Assembly (NCBI GenBank): GCA_028687375.1
Contig: JAQUAG010000012.1
Location: 1 to 64,000 of the forward strand
Length of the DNA: 64,000 nucleotides
Source: Arcobacteraceae bacterium
GTDB taxonomy: Bacteria; Campylobacterota; Campylobacteria; Campylobacterales; Arcobacteraceae
Reading direction: 5' to 3'
Translations under genes and position numbers: made by a program
Notes under the pieces: generated by a model
Told to the model about the DNA's origin: nothing
The model's database searches: none
Seen by the model: only the letters and a program-made list of their open reading frames with translations
In this document: positions 54,073 to 62,393 of the stretch, piece by piece
How positions within the stretch are numbered: position 1 is the first letter of the stretch
Layout: each line of letters opens with the position of its first letter

Positions 54073-55395
54073 ATGATAGAGATAATTTTATATATAGTAG
54101 TTATGGTATTTTTAGTTGTAATATATTTACAATTTAGAAAAAATACAATACTTTCAAAAAGCCTCGAAATACAACAAGCAGAACTTCAAAGCAAAGATAT
54201 TAGACTAATGCAATACAACGAAAGATTGGAAAATCTTTCAAAGGTCAATGATGAGTTACAAGTTTTAAGAAAAGAGAATATTGAAGATAAAAGTTTAATA
54301 GCGAAACTCTCTACTCAAATAGAGGAACAATCAAAAGCATCAACAGAAAAAATTGCCCTTTTAAAAGAGAATGAAGAGAAGGTAAAAAATGAGTTTAAAA
54401 ATTTAGCCTCAGAGATATTTGAAAACAATAGTAAAAAGTTCACAGAACAAAACAATGTTAATATTGGAAATCTTCTAACTCCTATGAAAGTACAACTAAG
54501 TGAGTTTAAAAAGAAAGTTGAAGATGTTTATGAGAAAGAATCAAAAGATAGAAGTGCTTTACAACAAGAGTTAAAAATACTCAAAGAACTCAATCTACAA
54601 GTGAGTTCAGACGCAATAAATCTTACAAATGCACTCAAAGGTAAAAATAAACAACAAGGTGTTTGGGGTGAGATGATTTTGGAAACTGTTTTAGAAAATT
54701 CAGGGCTTAGAGCTGGAATTGAATATCAAAGAGAGGTAAGTTTAAAAGATGAAGAGAATAGATCATTTCGTCCAGATGTAATAGTAAATCTTCCTGATAA
54801 AAGACACATCATCATCGATGCAAAAACTTCACTTACAGCATACAATGAATATATGAGCAGTGAAGATGAATTTGCAAAAGCATCTCAATTAAAAGCACAT
54901 ATAAGTTCGATTAAAGAGCATATAAAAGGGCTTGCTAGTAAAAAATACGAAAACCTTAAAGAGATAAATAGCTTGGATTTTATTTTTATGTTTATCCCTA
55001 TTGAGGGAGCTTTGTTATTAGCTTTAGAAAATAATGTAAATCTTTATGACGAAGCTTTTAAACAAAAGATTATACTAGTCAGTCCAACGACCCTTTTGGT
55101 AGCTCTTAGAGCCGTTGAAAATACTTGGAGGTATGAGAAACAAGCACAAAATATAGCTGAAGTAAGCAAAAGAGCAGAGTTGCTTTACAATAAATTTTAT
55201 GGTTTCGTGGAAGATTTACAAAAAGTTGGAGAAACTCTTAAAAAAGCTGATGAATCATATCAAAATGCATTCTCAAAGCTTACAAGTGGAAGTGGAAATC
55301 TAATATCCCAAGCTACAGAACTAAAAAAAGTTTCAAACATTAAACCAAAAAAAGAGATTTTAGAGAGTTTAGTTCAAAATAGTTTAGAAAGCTAA
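54073..55395 (+). CDS. rmuC: RmuC family DNA recombination protein
   Basis: The 440-residue protein starts at ATG 54073, with AAGGA about 10 bases upstream. Residues 4-20 form one transmembrane helix. A long coiled coil follows (about 25-180), and the nuclease-like RmuC domain has KNKQQGVWGEMILETVLENSGL, RPDVIVNLPDKRHIIIDAKTSL and FMFIPIEGALLLAL. The family limits inversions at repeats, probably by cutting DNA structures. Monocistronic. Confidence 0.93.
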   Translation: MIEIILYIVVMVFLVVIYLQFRKNTILSKSLEIQQAELQSKDIRLMQYNERLENLSKVNDELQVLRKENIEDKSLIAKLSTQIEEQSKASTEKIALLKENEEKVKNEFKNLASEIFENNSKKFTEQNNVNIGNLLTPMKVQLSEFKKKVEDVYEKESKDRSALQQELKILKELNLQVSSDAINLTNALKGKNKQQGVWGEMILETVLENSGLRAGIEYQREVSLKDEENRSFRPDVIVNLPDKRHIIIDAKTSLTAYNEYMSSEDEFAKASQLKAHISSIKEHIKGLASKKYENLKEINSLDFIFMFIPIEGALLLALENNVNLYDEAFKQKIILVSPTTLLVALRAVENTWRYEKQAQNIAEVSKRAELLYNKFYGFVEDLQKVGETLKKADESYQNAFSKLTSGSGNLISQATELKKVSNIKPKKEILESLVQNSLES

Positions 55396-55440
55396 ACAAA
55401 AGCAACTATATATCTAAGTCTCTTTTGGTAAAATAATCTT

Positions 55441-55800
55441 ATGAATATAAAAAATTTAATAGCACAAAATAATATTAAGCTAACCACAGCTAGAGTGAAA
55501 ATTCTAGAAATCTTGCAAGAGGCAACAAAGCCTATTAGTTATGAAGATATTAAAATAGATCTTCCAATGGATAAAGCAACTTTTTACAGAAATATTTTAA
55601 AGTTTGAAAATGAAGGAATTTTAAATTCTTTTGAAGCAAACGATAGAAAAAGATATTTTGAACTTAAACAAAAACCTCATGCTCATTTTGTTTGTATTAA
55701 ATGTAATGCTGTTGAGTGCATTGAAAAAATTGATTTGAATTTGAAAAATTATCAAATTTCAAATATTATCATCAATGGTACTTGTCCTAATTGTCAATAG
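55441..55800 (+). CDS. Short Fur-family transcriptional regulator
   Basis: The 119-residue protein has the Fur winged helix (LTTARVKILEILQEATKPISYEDIKIDL, then MDKATFYRNILKFENEGIL) and a compact dimerisation part with CIKC and CPNC, the structural zinc site. The usual second metal site with its His-rich segment is reduced to PHAHF. Typical family members are 135-160 residues, so it is short. Its metal and targets cannot be determined from sequence. Confidence 0.88.
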   Translation: MNIKNLIAQNNIKLTTARVKILEILQEATKPISYEDIKIDLPMDKATFYRNILKFENEGILNSFEANDRKRYFELKQKPHAHFVCIKCNAVECIEKIDLNLKNYQISNIIINGTCPNCQ

Positions 55801-55872
55801 ACAATTGAACATCCCAATAACAATTTATAATGTTTATAGCTATTCCAAAGAAAATAAGATAAAATTGTCTTT

Positions 55873-57819
55873 ATGAAAATATTTGCTTTATTTATTATTT
55901 TAATCCTTTCTATGTTTGCTCATAATTTTTATTATGAAAATCAAAAGTCCAAAATTATTAATGATATTTACCTAAAAAACAGTGCTAATCTAAAAGAGAA
56001 TTTCAACAAACTTATTAAAAAGAAACAAGGACAAACAGCTGCTTTAACATATGTTTTAAGTCAAGATACAACACTTATTAATGCGTTGATTAAAAAAAAT
56101 AGAAATTTACTAAATTACTCAAATTCTATTTCTGGGATAGAAAAATTTGGTGAATATAAAAATCTATGGATACAAATCATTGACAGTAAAGGATATAGCT
56201 TTTATAGAAGTTGGACCAATAATGTTGGGGATTATGCAGCGGGTGCTCGTCTTGATGTAGTGCAAATGTTAAAAGATCCAAAACCTATGCAACAAATTAG
56301 CACTGGGCGATTTGATATGACTTTTAAAACAATGTTGCCACTTTATAGTGATGGTGAACTTATTGGTATAATAGAGCTTATTTCTCATTTTAATTCAATC
56401 GCTGAGGAGTTGAAAAACAACAATATTGAACCAGTTATGATAGTTGATAAAAGTTATACGGATAAATTTATCAAACCTTTTACAGGGCTTTTTATAGATG
56501 ATTATTATGTGGCAAATTTAAATGCTTCAAGAGTTTTAATGAAGAAAATAGGTAAAAATGGAATTGATAAGTTTTTGAATATTAAAGATTATATTCTTTT
56601 TGAAAATTATCTTGTCACCACATCAAAAATAAATGACCTCCATAATAATCCAATGGGATATTTTGTATTTTTTAATAAAATAGAAAATATTGATATGGCA
56701 CTACTTAATAATTTTAAAGTGACGCATTATAAAAGACTTCTTATTTTTATGCTTGTTTTGATATTGGTTGTTTTACTTTTGATTAATAGAAAATATGTCA
56801 AAAATTTGAATAAAGCTGTTTTAAAACAAACGAGTGAAATCGAGGAGCAGAAAAAAGATCTTAAATCACTTTTGGATATATATGATAAAAATGTCATATT
56901 TTCTAAAACTGACCTAAAAGGCTATATTACGCATGTTAGCCAAGCATTTTGTAAAATAAGTGGCTATAGTAAAAATGAACTTATAGGTAAAAACCACAAT
57001 ATTATTCGTCATCCAGATATGCCAAAAGAGGCTTTTTCTAAACTTTGGAGTGAACTTAAACAAGAGCATACTATTAAATTGGAAGTTAAAAATCGTAAAA
57101 AAAATGGAGACTACTATTGGGTTGCAGCAGACTTTGGACCAGAATATGATAAATTCAATAATTTAATTGGTTATAGTGCTATAAGAGAAGATATCACTTC
57201 AAATAAAGATATTGAAGATATCCAAAGGGAGATTATATTTGTAATGGGTTCTATGGGGGAAAGCAGGTCTGAAGAGACTGGTAATCATGTAAAAAGGGTT
57301 GCTGAATATTCTAAACTCCTAGCGGAACTTTATGGGTTACCTCAAGAAGAGTGTCGAATGCTAAAAGAAGCAAGCCCAATGCATGATATAGGGAAAATTG
57401 CGATACCTGATCAAATTTTAAAAAAACCTTCAAAATTAACAGTCGATGAATGGGAAATCATGCAAACACATGTCCAAAAAGGATATGATATATTAAAGAA
57501 ATCAAATAGACCACTGCTTAAAGTAGCTTCGATTGTAGCTTTGGAACATCACGAAAAGTGGAATGGAACAGGTTACCCAAATGGTTTAAAGGGTGAAGAT
57601 ATTCATATTTATGGAAGAATTACTGCTGTTGCTGATGTCTTTGACGCTTTAGGCAGTGATAGATACTACAAAAAAGCATGGCGTGATGATGATATTTTTA
57701 GTCTATTTGAAAAAGAAAAAGGGGAGCATTTTGACCCAAAACTCATAGAGTTGTTTTTTAAAAATATTGAACAATTTTTAACTATTAGAGATCAATTTGC
57801 GGATAGATATCAAGAGTAG
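55873..57819 (+). CDS. Membrane-anchored PAS/HD-GYP cyclic-di-GMP phosphodiesterase
   Basis: The 648-residue protein has helices at about 2-16 and 288-309 that enclose a periplasmic Cache-like sensor. A coiled linker follows, then a PAS domain (about 340-440; FCKISGYSKNELIGKNHNIIRHPDMP), and an HD-GYP domain (about 455-645). H504-D505 (HDIGKIAIPD), H559-H560 and GYP at 567-569 are intact, so it should hydrolyse cyclic di-GMP. A ligand cannot be assigned to the sensor. Confidence 0.92.
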   Translation: MKIFALFIILILSMFAHNFYYENQKSKIINDIYLKNSANLKENFNKLIKKKQGQTAALTYVLSQDTTLINALIKKNRNLLNYSNSISGIEKFGEYKNLWIQIIDSKGYSFYRSWTNNVGDYAAGARLDVVQMLKDPKPMQQISTGRFDMTFKTMLPLYSDGELIGIIELISHFNSIAEELKNNNIEPVMIVDKSYTDKFIKPFTGLFIDDYYVANLNASRVLMKKIGKNGIDKFLNIKDYILFENYLVTTSKINDLHNNPMGYFVFFNKIENIDMALLNNFKVTHYKRLLIFMLVLILVVLLLINRKYVKNLNKAVLKQTSEIEEQKKDLKSLLDIYDKNVIFSKTDLKGYITHVSQAFCKISGYSKNELIGKNHNIIRHPDMPKEAFSKLWSELKQEHTIKLEVKNRKKNGDYYWVAADFGPEYDKFNNLIGYSAIREDITSNKDIEDIQREIIFVMGSMGESRSEETGNHVKRVAEYSKLLAELYGLPQEECRMLKEASPMHDIGKIAIPDQILKKPSKLTVDEWEIMQTHVQKGYDILKKSNRPLLKVASIVALEHHEKWNGTGYPNGLKGEDIHIYGRITAVADVFDALGSDRYYKKAWRDDDIFSLFEKEKGEHFDPKLIELFFKNIEQFLTIRDQFADRYQE

Positions 57820-57830
57820 ATAGAATTTTA

Positions 57831-58796
57831 CTATCGTATAGATGTAGCACTCAAAAATGGGTAAGTTTTGCCACTTATAGAAACTCTAAATTTTTTTTGT
57901 TGGAGATACTTTTTACAATAATAAACATCTTTAAAAAGTAAAGTCATCTCACTAAAATTGTAATTTGGAGCTTTTGCTCCATAAATCATCTCCCCATCAA
58001 TCCATCTACAATTTGGAAATCCAAGTATCATTGCACCATCTTTTTTAAGATAATTTTGTACTATTGAGTTAAAAAGTAGTTTAAATTCAACTCCGCTACT
58101 TTGCAAAGTTCCAATGGTAATAATAAGGTCAAAATCTCCAAGAGAAAGCTCTTGAAGTTTATTTATATCATGAGTATAGAAAGTAAAATTTGCGCTATCA
58201 AATCTTCTTTTTGCCTCTTCAATAGCACTTTTTGAGATATCGATTCCAACAAATTCTATCTCTTGAAAGTTATCACATAAATCTCTTATCACCTCAAACT
58301 CATCACCACTATTTATTCCAAGATTTAAAATTCTTTTTCTTTTTGATACGTTTACATTTTTCAAAGCTCTTATATAATATTCCAAAAAAGCTGGCTCTTC
58401 ATTTTTACAAATTTGAGAAAATTCTGAATCTAATCCATACTTTTCATCTTTATTGACATTTTCTACAAGAGTACTTTTAGTATGAAAAGAGCTTGTTGTA
58501 TCAAGTTTTTTAAATTGTAAAATAACTGTGTGTGGTTTATGTATTGTCGGAGTAGTTATCTTGCAGTAGAGTATTTCAGATAGATCAACCCAAGCTTTAT
58601 AGCTTCTATAGATAAACTTTTTATTGTCTATATCTAACTTTTTTCCAGCGTAACAATGTTCACAAATATCTGGATTTAAAACCTCAAAGATAACTTCATT
58701 TGTATTTGCATTTGATAGCTCACGTTTTAAAATAGCAAGTATCTCTTGCATCGATTCAATCGTAAAACTATATTGAATTTGCATATTTAAGAACAT
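57831..58796 (-). CDS. Class I SAM-dependent methyltransferase with unusual N-terminal domain
   Basis: The 321-residue protein (317 from an internal ATG four codons later) has an N-terminal part (1-150) including ICEHCYAGKKL with CEHC, and a methyltransferase domain: RILNLGINSGDEFEVI (SAM loop), VGIDISKSAIEEA and GDFDLIITIGTLQ. Substrate unknown. The start overlaps the upstream 68-residue gene by 10 bases. Four genes at 57831-59969 are all translationally coupled. Confidence 0.8.
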   Translation of the reverse strand: MFLNMQIQYSFTIESMQEILAILKRELSNANTNEVIFEVLNPDICEHCYAGKKLDIDNKKFIYRSYKAWVDLSEILYCKITTPTIHKPHTVILQFKKLDTTSSFHTKSTLVENVNKDEKYGLDSEFSQICKNEEPAFLEYYIRALKNVNVSKRKRILNLGINSGDEFEVIRDLCDNFQEIEFVGIDISKSAIEEAKRRFDSANFTFYTHDINKLQELSLGDFDLIITIGTLQSSGVEFKLLFNSIVQNYLKKDGAMILGFPNCRWIDGEMIYGAKAPNYNFSEMTLLFKDVYYCKKYLQQKKFRVSISGKTYPFLSATSIR

Positions 58797-58993
58797 TTAG
58801 TAAAAATTTCATCTAAATAATCATTACTCTCTTTTTGAAAATTTTCACTATTTACAAGAAGTCCATCTCGTATTGATATCAAATCTTCCATCTCAAAAAA
58901 ATCTAAATAGTTTGGATTTATATCCGTTTTTTCTGAGCCATTTTTATTAATCAGCTCAAGAATCTCTTCAATTAAAAGTTGTTTTTCTTCCAT
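58787..58993 (-). CDS. Small acidic protein of unknown function
   Basis: The 68-residue protein is predicted helical and acidic, without membrane segment or known motif; it ends in TKCS. I do not recognise it. Its ATG overlaps the BFD gene stop by one base and its end overlaps the methyltransferase start, so it is very likely translated as part of the operon. Confidence 0.65.
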   Translation of the reverse strand: MEEKQLLIEEILELINKNGSEKTDINPNYLDFFEMEDLISIRDGLLVNSENFQKESNDYLDEIFTKCS

Positions 58994-59214
58994 TAAACAA
59001 ACTTTTTAATAATATCTTCAATATAGAGTTGCAATTTTGGATCGCCAAAGTCATCTTTGCTACTTTTGCAACATCCACAAGCTTTTGTAGCATCGGTAAA
59101 CTTTGCTACATCTTCTATAGTTTTAGCACCTTTTTCTTGTATTGCATAGATAATTTCACCTAGAGTGACTTTTTTGCAATTGCAAACGACATAACTGTAT
59201 GGGAAACTAGCCAT
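58993..59214 (-). CDS. BFD-like [2Fe-2S] protein
   Basis: The 73-residue protein has CNCKKVTLGEIIYAI with C11 and C13, and ACGCCKSS with C46 and C49, the ligand pattern of bacterioferritin-associated ferredoxin and BFD-type [2Fe-2S] domains; C48 is extra. Relatives regulate iron release or act in redox proteins. It is coupled to both neighbours by one-base overlaps. The partner protein is not known. Confidence 0.85.
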   Translation of the reverse strand: MASFPYSYVVCNCKKVTLGEIIYAIQEKGAKTIEDVAKFTDATKACGCCKSSKDDFGDPKLQLYIEDIIKKFV

Positions 59215-59969
59215 TAAACACCTTTTTTTGCTTTGATTATCTCATAAGCTTCATTGATATCTTGTAGTTTATTTGTTGCTTTATCGATTGTGGCTTGATC
59301 TGCACCCTGCCCTGTAATAACATCTGGATGGTATTGTTTTACGAGTTTTCGATATTGTTTTTTAATTTCATCACTTGAAGCACTTTCGTTTATCTCTAAT
59401 GTTTCATAAGCTTTTGATAAATTCATTTGTGCTTGATTTTTCTTACTGTTGATATAGGCTTCAAATCTTTGTATCATCACATCTAAATCAGCTTTTTTTA
59501 TCTCTATGGCATTTGAGATATCTTCAATGATCATATATTCAGTTTTACTAAACTCTCCATCAATAAATGCAAGATTTAAAAGGTATTCCATCACTCTTAA
59601 TCTTTTTTGATAGTCACTTTTTGTTAATTTAAAATATTTTTTAGATACTTCAATTGTATTTTCAAAACTCTCTTTCTCTCTGTTGTAGATTTTTTTAAGC
59701 TCTTCTCTTATCTCTTTGTCATTTTCAAAAACAAGTGAGATATCTGTAAAAATATTACTTAAGAGTTCGGCTTCCAATTCGCAAACACCACCATCCGCTT
59801 TTGCTACTTTTGCCATTAGAGCTATTAGAAGTCCAGCTTCATGTTCTGACAGATCTCCTTGTAGCGTCTGTTTGATATTTACTTTGATATGTCTAAAGTC
59901 TTGTTTGTGATAATCTTTATTTAATAATACAAATATAATCACAACCACAATAAATATAATTATTTCCAT
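59214..59969 (-). CDS. TerB/J-domain membrane-anchored co-chaperone, DjlA-like
   Basis: The 251-residue protein has an N-terminal transmembrane helix (3-16), a TerB-like helical domain (about 40-180, [26 protein letters not shown] and [18 protein letters not shown], with paired D/E motifs) and a C-terminal J domain (193-251, H214-P215-D216). The arrangement is that of DjlA, a DnaK co-chaperone at the inner membrane. It begins a coupled operon with a BFD protein, a small protein and a methyltransferase. It is divergent from tatB. Confidence 0.88.
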   Translation of the reverse strand: MEIIIFIVVVIIFVLLNKDYHKQDFRHIKVNIKQTLQGDLSEHEAGLLIALMAKVAKADGGVCELEAELLSNIFTDISLVFENDKEIREELKKIYNREKESFENTIEVSKKYFKLTKSDYQKRLRVMEYLLNLAFIDGEFSKTEYMIIEDISNAIEIKKADLDVMIQRFEAYINSKKNQAQMNLSKAYETLEINESASSDEIKKQYRKLVKQYHPDVITGQGADQATIDKATNKLQDINEAYEIIKAKKGV

Positions 59970-59995
59970 TTTGGTTCCCTTTAAAAAATTTGGTG

Positions 59996-60021
59996 GATTT
60001 TATCAAAATTAAGATAAAATC
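59996..60021. promoter_or_regulatory. Divergent promoter palindrome between djlA-like gene and tatB
   Basis: GATTTTATC (59996-60004) and GATAAAATC (60013-60021) are perfect inverted arms with an 8-base centre. GATAAAAT is a good epsilonproteobacterial -10 element, so the arms may be back-to-back -10 sites for the two divergent genes. Confidence 0.45.
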
Positions 60022-60059
60022 ACATCTTTAAAATTTTTGATTGATAAAAGGTAATAAGT

Positions 60060-60389
60060 ATGTTTGGTTTAGGATTTATGGAGATTTTTGTTATTTTGGT
60101 TGTTGCTGTTATTGCTTTAGGGCCTGAAAAGTTACCAAGTGTTGCGGTTGATGTTGCTAAATTTTTAAAGAAGCTAAAAGCTGGGATTGACGATGCAAAA
60201 TCAACCCTTGATAGTGAATTAAATATTTCAGGACTTAAAGAGGAAGCAACGAATCTCAAATCACATGTAAGTTTGGATAGATTGGCAAACTTTGACCTTG
60301 ACGAGTCAACAAAAGCTGAAATCAAACCTGAACCTAAAAAAGAGGAAAAAATAGAAAACAAAACAAAAGATAACGAGGTAAAAGCATAA
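60060..60389 (+). CDS. tatB: Twin-arginine translocase subunit TatB
   Basis: The 109-residue protein has an N-terminal helix (MFGLGFMEIFVILVVAVIALGPEKLP, with GPEKLP hinge), an amphipathic helix (about 27-45) and a charged Lys/Glu-rich tail. The opening FGLGFMEI and direct link to tatC favour TatB over TatA. It works with TatC to recognise twin-arginine signal peptides. The tatC ATG overlaps its stop codon by one base. Confidence 0.92.
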   Translation: MFGLGFMEIFVILVVAVIALGPEKLPSVAVDVAKFLKKLKAGIDDAKSTLDSELNISGLKEEATNLKSHVSLDRLANFDLDESTKAEIKPEPKKEEKIENKTKDNEVKA

Positions 60390-61132
60390 TGTTTGAAGAT
60401 TTAAAGCCCCATTTAGCTGATTTACAAAAGAGACTTATTATCATCTCTATTACACTAGGGGTGATGTTTTTTGTATGTTTTGCATATTATGAACCAATTT
60501 TAAAATGGATGTTAGCTCCTATTGAAGCTGTTCTTCCTGTTGGATCTAAAATGATTGCAGTTGAAGTATCTGAAACATTTTTTACGGCAGTTAAAGTGTC
60601 TCTATTTGGTGCATTTTTAATCTCTTTACCAATTATTTTTTGGCAAATTTGGTTATTTTTAGCTCCAGGTTTGTATTCAAATGAGAAAAAAATTATTGTC
60701 CCTTTTGTCCTTGGTGCAACAATAATGTTTTTAATGGGAGCAATATTTTCATACTATATTGTTGTCCCTTTTGGATTTGATTTTTTGGTAAATTTTGGTT
60801 CGCAAGTTGTTGCAGTAACACCTAGTATTGGTGCTTATATAACATTTTTTATTAAAATTGTATTTGGTTTTGGAATAGCTTTCGAATTGCCAGTAATAAC
60901 ATTCTTTTTTGCTGTTATTGGTATTGTTAATGATAAAATGATGAAAGATTTTTTTAAATATGCTGTTGTTTTTATTTTTATACTTGCAGCATTATTGACT
61001 CCACCAGATGTTGTAACACAATTTTTAATGGCAATTCCTCTTATATTATTGTATATTGTTTCAATTTATATCGCAAAAATTTTCAATCCTGCTGGAAAAG
61101 AAGAGATTTATGAAGATGATGAAGAGGAGTAG
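60389..61132 (+). CDS. tatC: Twin-arginine translocase subunit TatC
   Basis: The 247-residue receptor subunit has six transmembrane helices. MFEDLKPHLADLQKRLI is the conserved N-terminus (H, L and R contact the signal peptide); LPIIFWQIWLFLAPGLYSNEKK and FGFGIAFELPV are family signatures. The acidic tail ends EDDEEE. queA follows directly. Confidence 0.96.
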   Translation: MFEDLKPHLADLQKRLIIISITLGVMFFVCFAYYEPILKWMLAPIEAVLPVGSKMIAVEVSETFFTAVKVSLFGAFLISLPIIFWQIWLFLAPGLYSNEKKIIVPFVLGATIMFLMGAIFSYYIVVPFGFDFLVNFGSQVVAVTPSIGAYITFFIKIVFGFGIAFELPVITFFFAVIGIVNDKMMKDFFKYAVVFIFILAALLTPPDVVTQFLMAIPLILLYIVSIYIAKIFNPAGKEEIYEDDEEE

Positions 61133-61135
61133 AAG

Positions 61136-62176
61136 ATAATAGCTTTAGACCCTACGAAAACTTCAAGCTATGATTATTCTCTTCCGAAAGAACTCATAGC
61201 TTCATATCCCCTAAAAAATCCAAGTGATGCAAAGCTTCTTATTTATAAAAGAGATACAAGAGAGATAATTCATTCTACTTTTCATAATATTTTGGAGTTT
61301 ATCCCTGATGATGTTACTATCTTTTTAAATGATACAAAAGTAATAAAAGCGAGAATTTATGGTCAAAAAGAGAGTGGCGCTAAAATTGAACTTCTTTTAA
61401 ATAAACCTTACATAGAAAATAGTTTTGCTGTTTTTATCAAAGGAAAAGTAAGGGTTGGTACTGTTTTACTTTTTGAAGAATCATTATGTGGAGAAGTTTT
61501 AGAAGTTTTAGAGGATGGGAGTAGAATAGTTTATTTTTATTTATCAAATGATAAAGATAAAAAAAGGATAGATTTCCATGTGCTTATTGAAATTTTGAAC
61601 AATATTGGGCATATACCACTTCCCCACTACCTCAATAGAGAGGATGAAAAAGCAGATGAAAGTGACTACCAGACTGTTTTTGCTAAGAATTATGGAGCAG
61701 TGGCAGCTCCTACTGCGTCACTACATTTTACCCCTGAAACTTTTAAAGCTTTAGAAGAGAAATTTAATCTTCACTATCTTACTCTTCATGTGGGTGCTGG
61801 GACATTTAAACCTGTTGATTGTGATGATATCTTGGCTCACCCTATGCATAGTGAATATTTTGATATCCCAAAAGATTCAAAAGAAGCTATCTTAAGTGAT
61901 AAAAAAATTCTAGCTGTTGGTACAACAGTAACTAGAACAATAGAATATTTTCATAAGACAAAAAAAATGAGTGGCGAAGCAAATATATTTTTAAATCCGC
62001 TGAATATTCCTAAAAGAGTGGATTATCTTCTCACAAACTTCCATCTTCCAAAATCAACTCTTATAATGCTTGTAGCCTCTTTTATAGGACTTGAAGAGAC
62101 TTTGAAAATCTATGAAGAAGCTATTAAAAATAACTATAGATTTTTCTCCTATGGTGATGGGATGCTTATTTTATAG
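61136..62176 (+). CDS. queA: S-adenosylmethionine:tRNA ribosyltransferase-isomerase (QueA), non-standard start
   Basis: The enzyme transfers the ribosyl group of SAM to preQ1 in tRNA during queuosine synthesis. From 61136 the protein would have 346 residues, the normal size, beginning (I)IALDPTKTSSYDYSLPKELIA, the family's conserved opening. The frame has no ATG, GTG or TTG before 61292, which would remove 52 residues including this opening. ATA at 61136 (or 61139) follows AGGAG by about 6 bases, so initiation at ATA is the best reading. The rest (ALLAH-like and VGAGTFKPV, TPETF, FHLPKSTLIML) is normal. Confidence 0.9.
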   Translation: MIALDPTKTSSYDYSLPKELIASYPLKNPSDAKLLIYKRDTREIIHSTFHNILEFIPDDVTIFLNDTKVIKARIYGQKESGAKIELLLNKPYIENSFAVFIKGKVRVGTVLLFEESLCGEVLEVLEDGSRIVYFYLSNDKDKKRIDFHVLIEILNNIGHIPLPHYLNREDEKADESDYQTVFAKNYGAVAAPTASLHFTPETFKALEEKFNLHYLTLHVGAGTFKPVDCDDILAHPMHSEYFDIPKDSKEAILSDKKILAVGTTVTRTIEYFHKTKKMSGEANIFLNPLNIPKRVDYLLTNFHLPKSTLIMLVASFIGLEETLKIYEEAIKNNYRFFSYGDGMLIL

Positions 62177-62197
62177 CTTACTCTTGTGAAGTAAGCT
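62175..62197. terminator. Hairpin between the convergent ends of queA and the small coiled-coil gene
   Basis: AGCTTACT (62175-62182) and AGTAAGCT (62190-62197) form an 8-bp stem with a 7-base loop. It overlaps both stop codons; neither side has a long T-run. Confidence 0.35.
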
Positions 62198-62393
62198 TAT
62201 TGAGTCTTTTAAGAATCTCCAATTTGTCTTTGAGTTTCTTAACTTCCTCTTCTGTTTTTGCTTCATTTATATCCATTTTTGTTTTTGATATCTTATGAAG
62301 TATTTCGCTATCAAGTTTTGCTCTTTTTTTATCACTATTTTTTTTACCCAAAACAACATCTTTTAACTCTTCAAAAATTTTACTTATTTTCAT
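62178..62393 (-). CDS. Small coiled-coil protein of unknown function
   Basis: The 71-residue protein is highly charged and almost entirely helical; heptad-like spacing runs from about 25 to 65. No known family. Its start overlaps the end of the phosphate transporter gene upstream by 14 bases, so it is likely cotranslated. It could be a small partner of that transporter; this is only inferred from linkage. Confidence 0.65.
   Translation of the reverse strand: MKISKIFEELKDVVLGKKNSDKKRAKLDSEILHKISKTKMDINEAKTEEEVKKLKDKLEILKRLNKLTSQE

Noticed and set aside
61292-61294. ATG at 61292 as the start of queA
   Set aside because: It would remove 52 residues, including the conserved SYDY and LPKELIA opening, although that sequence is intact upstream in the same frame.
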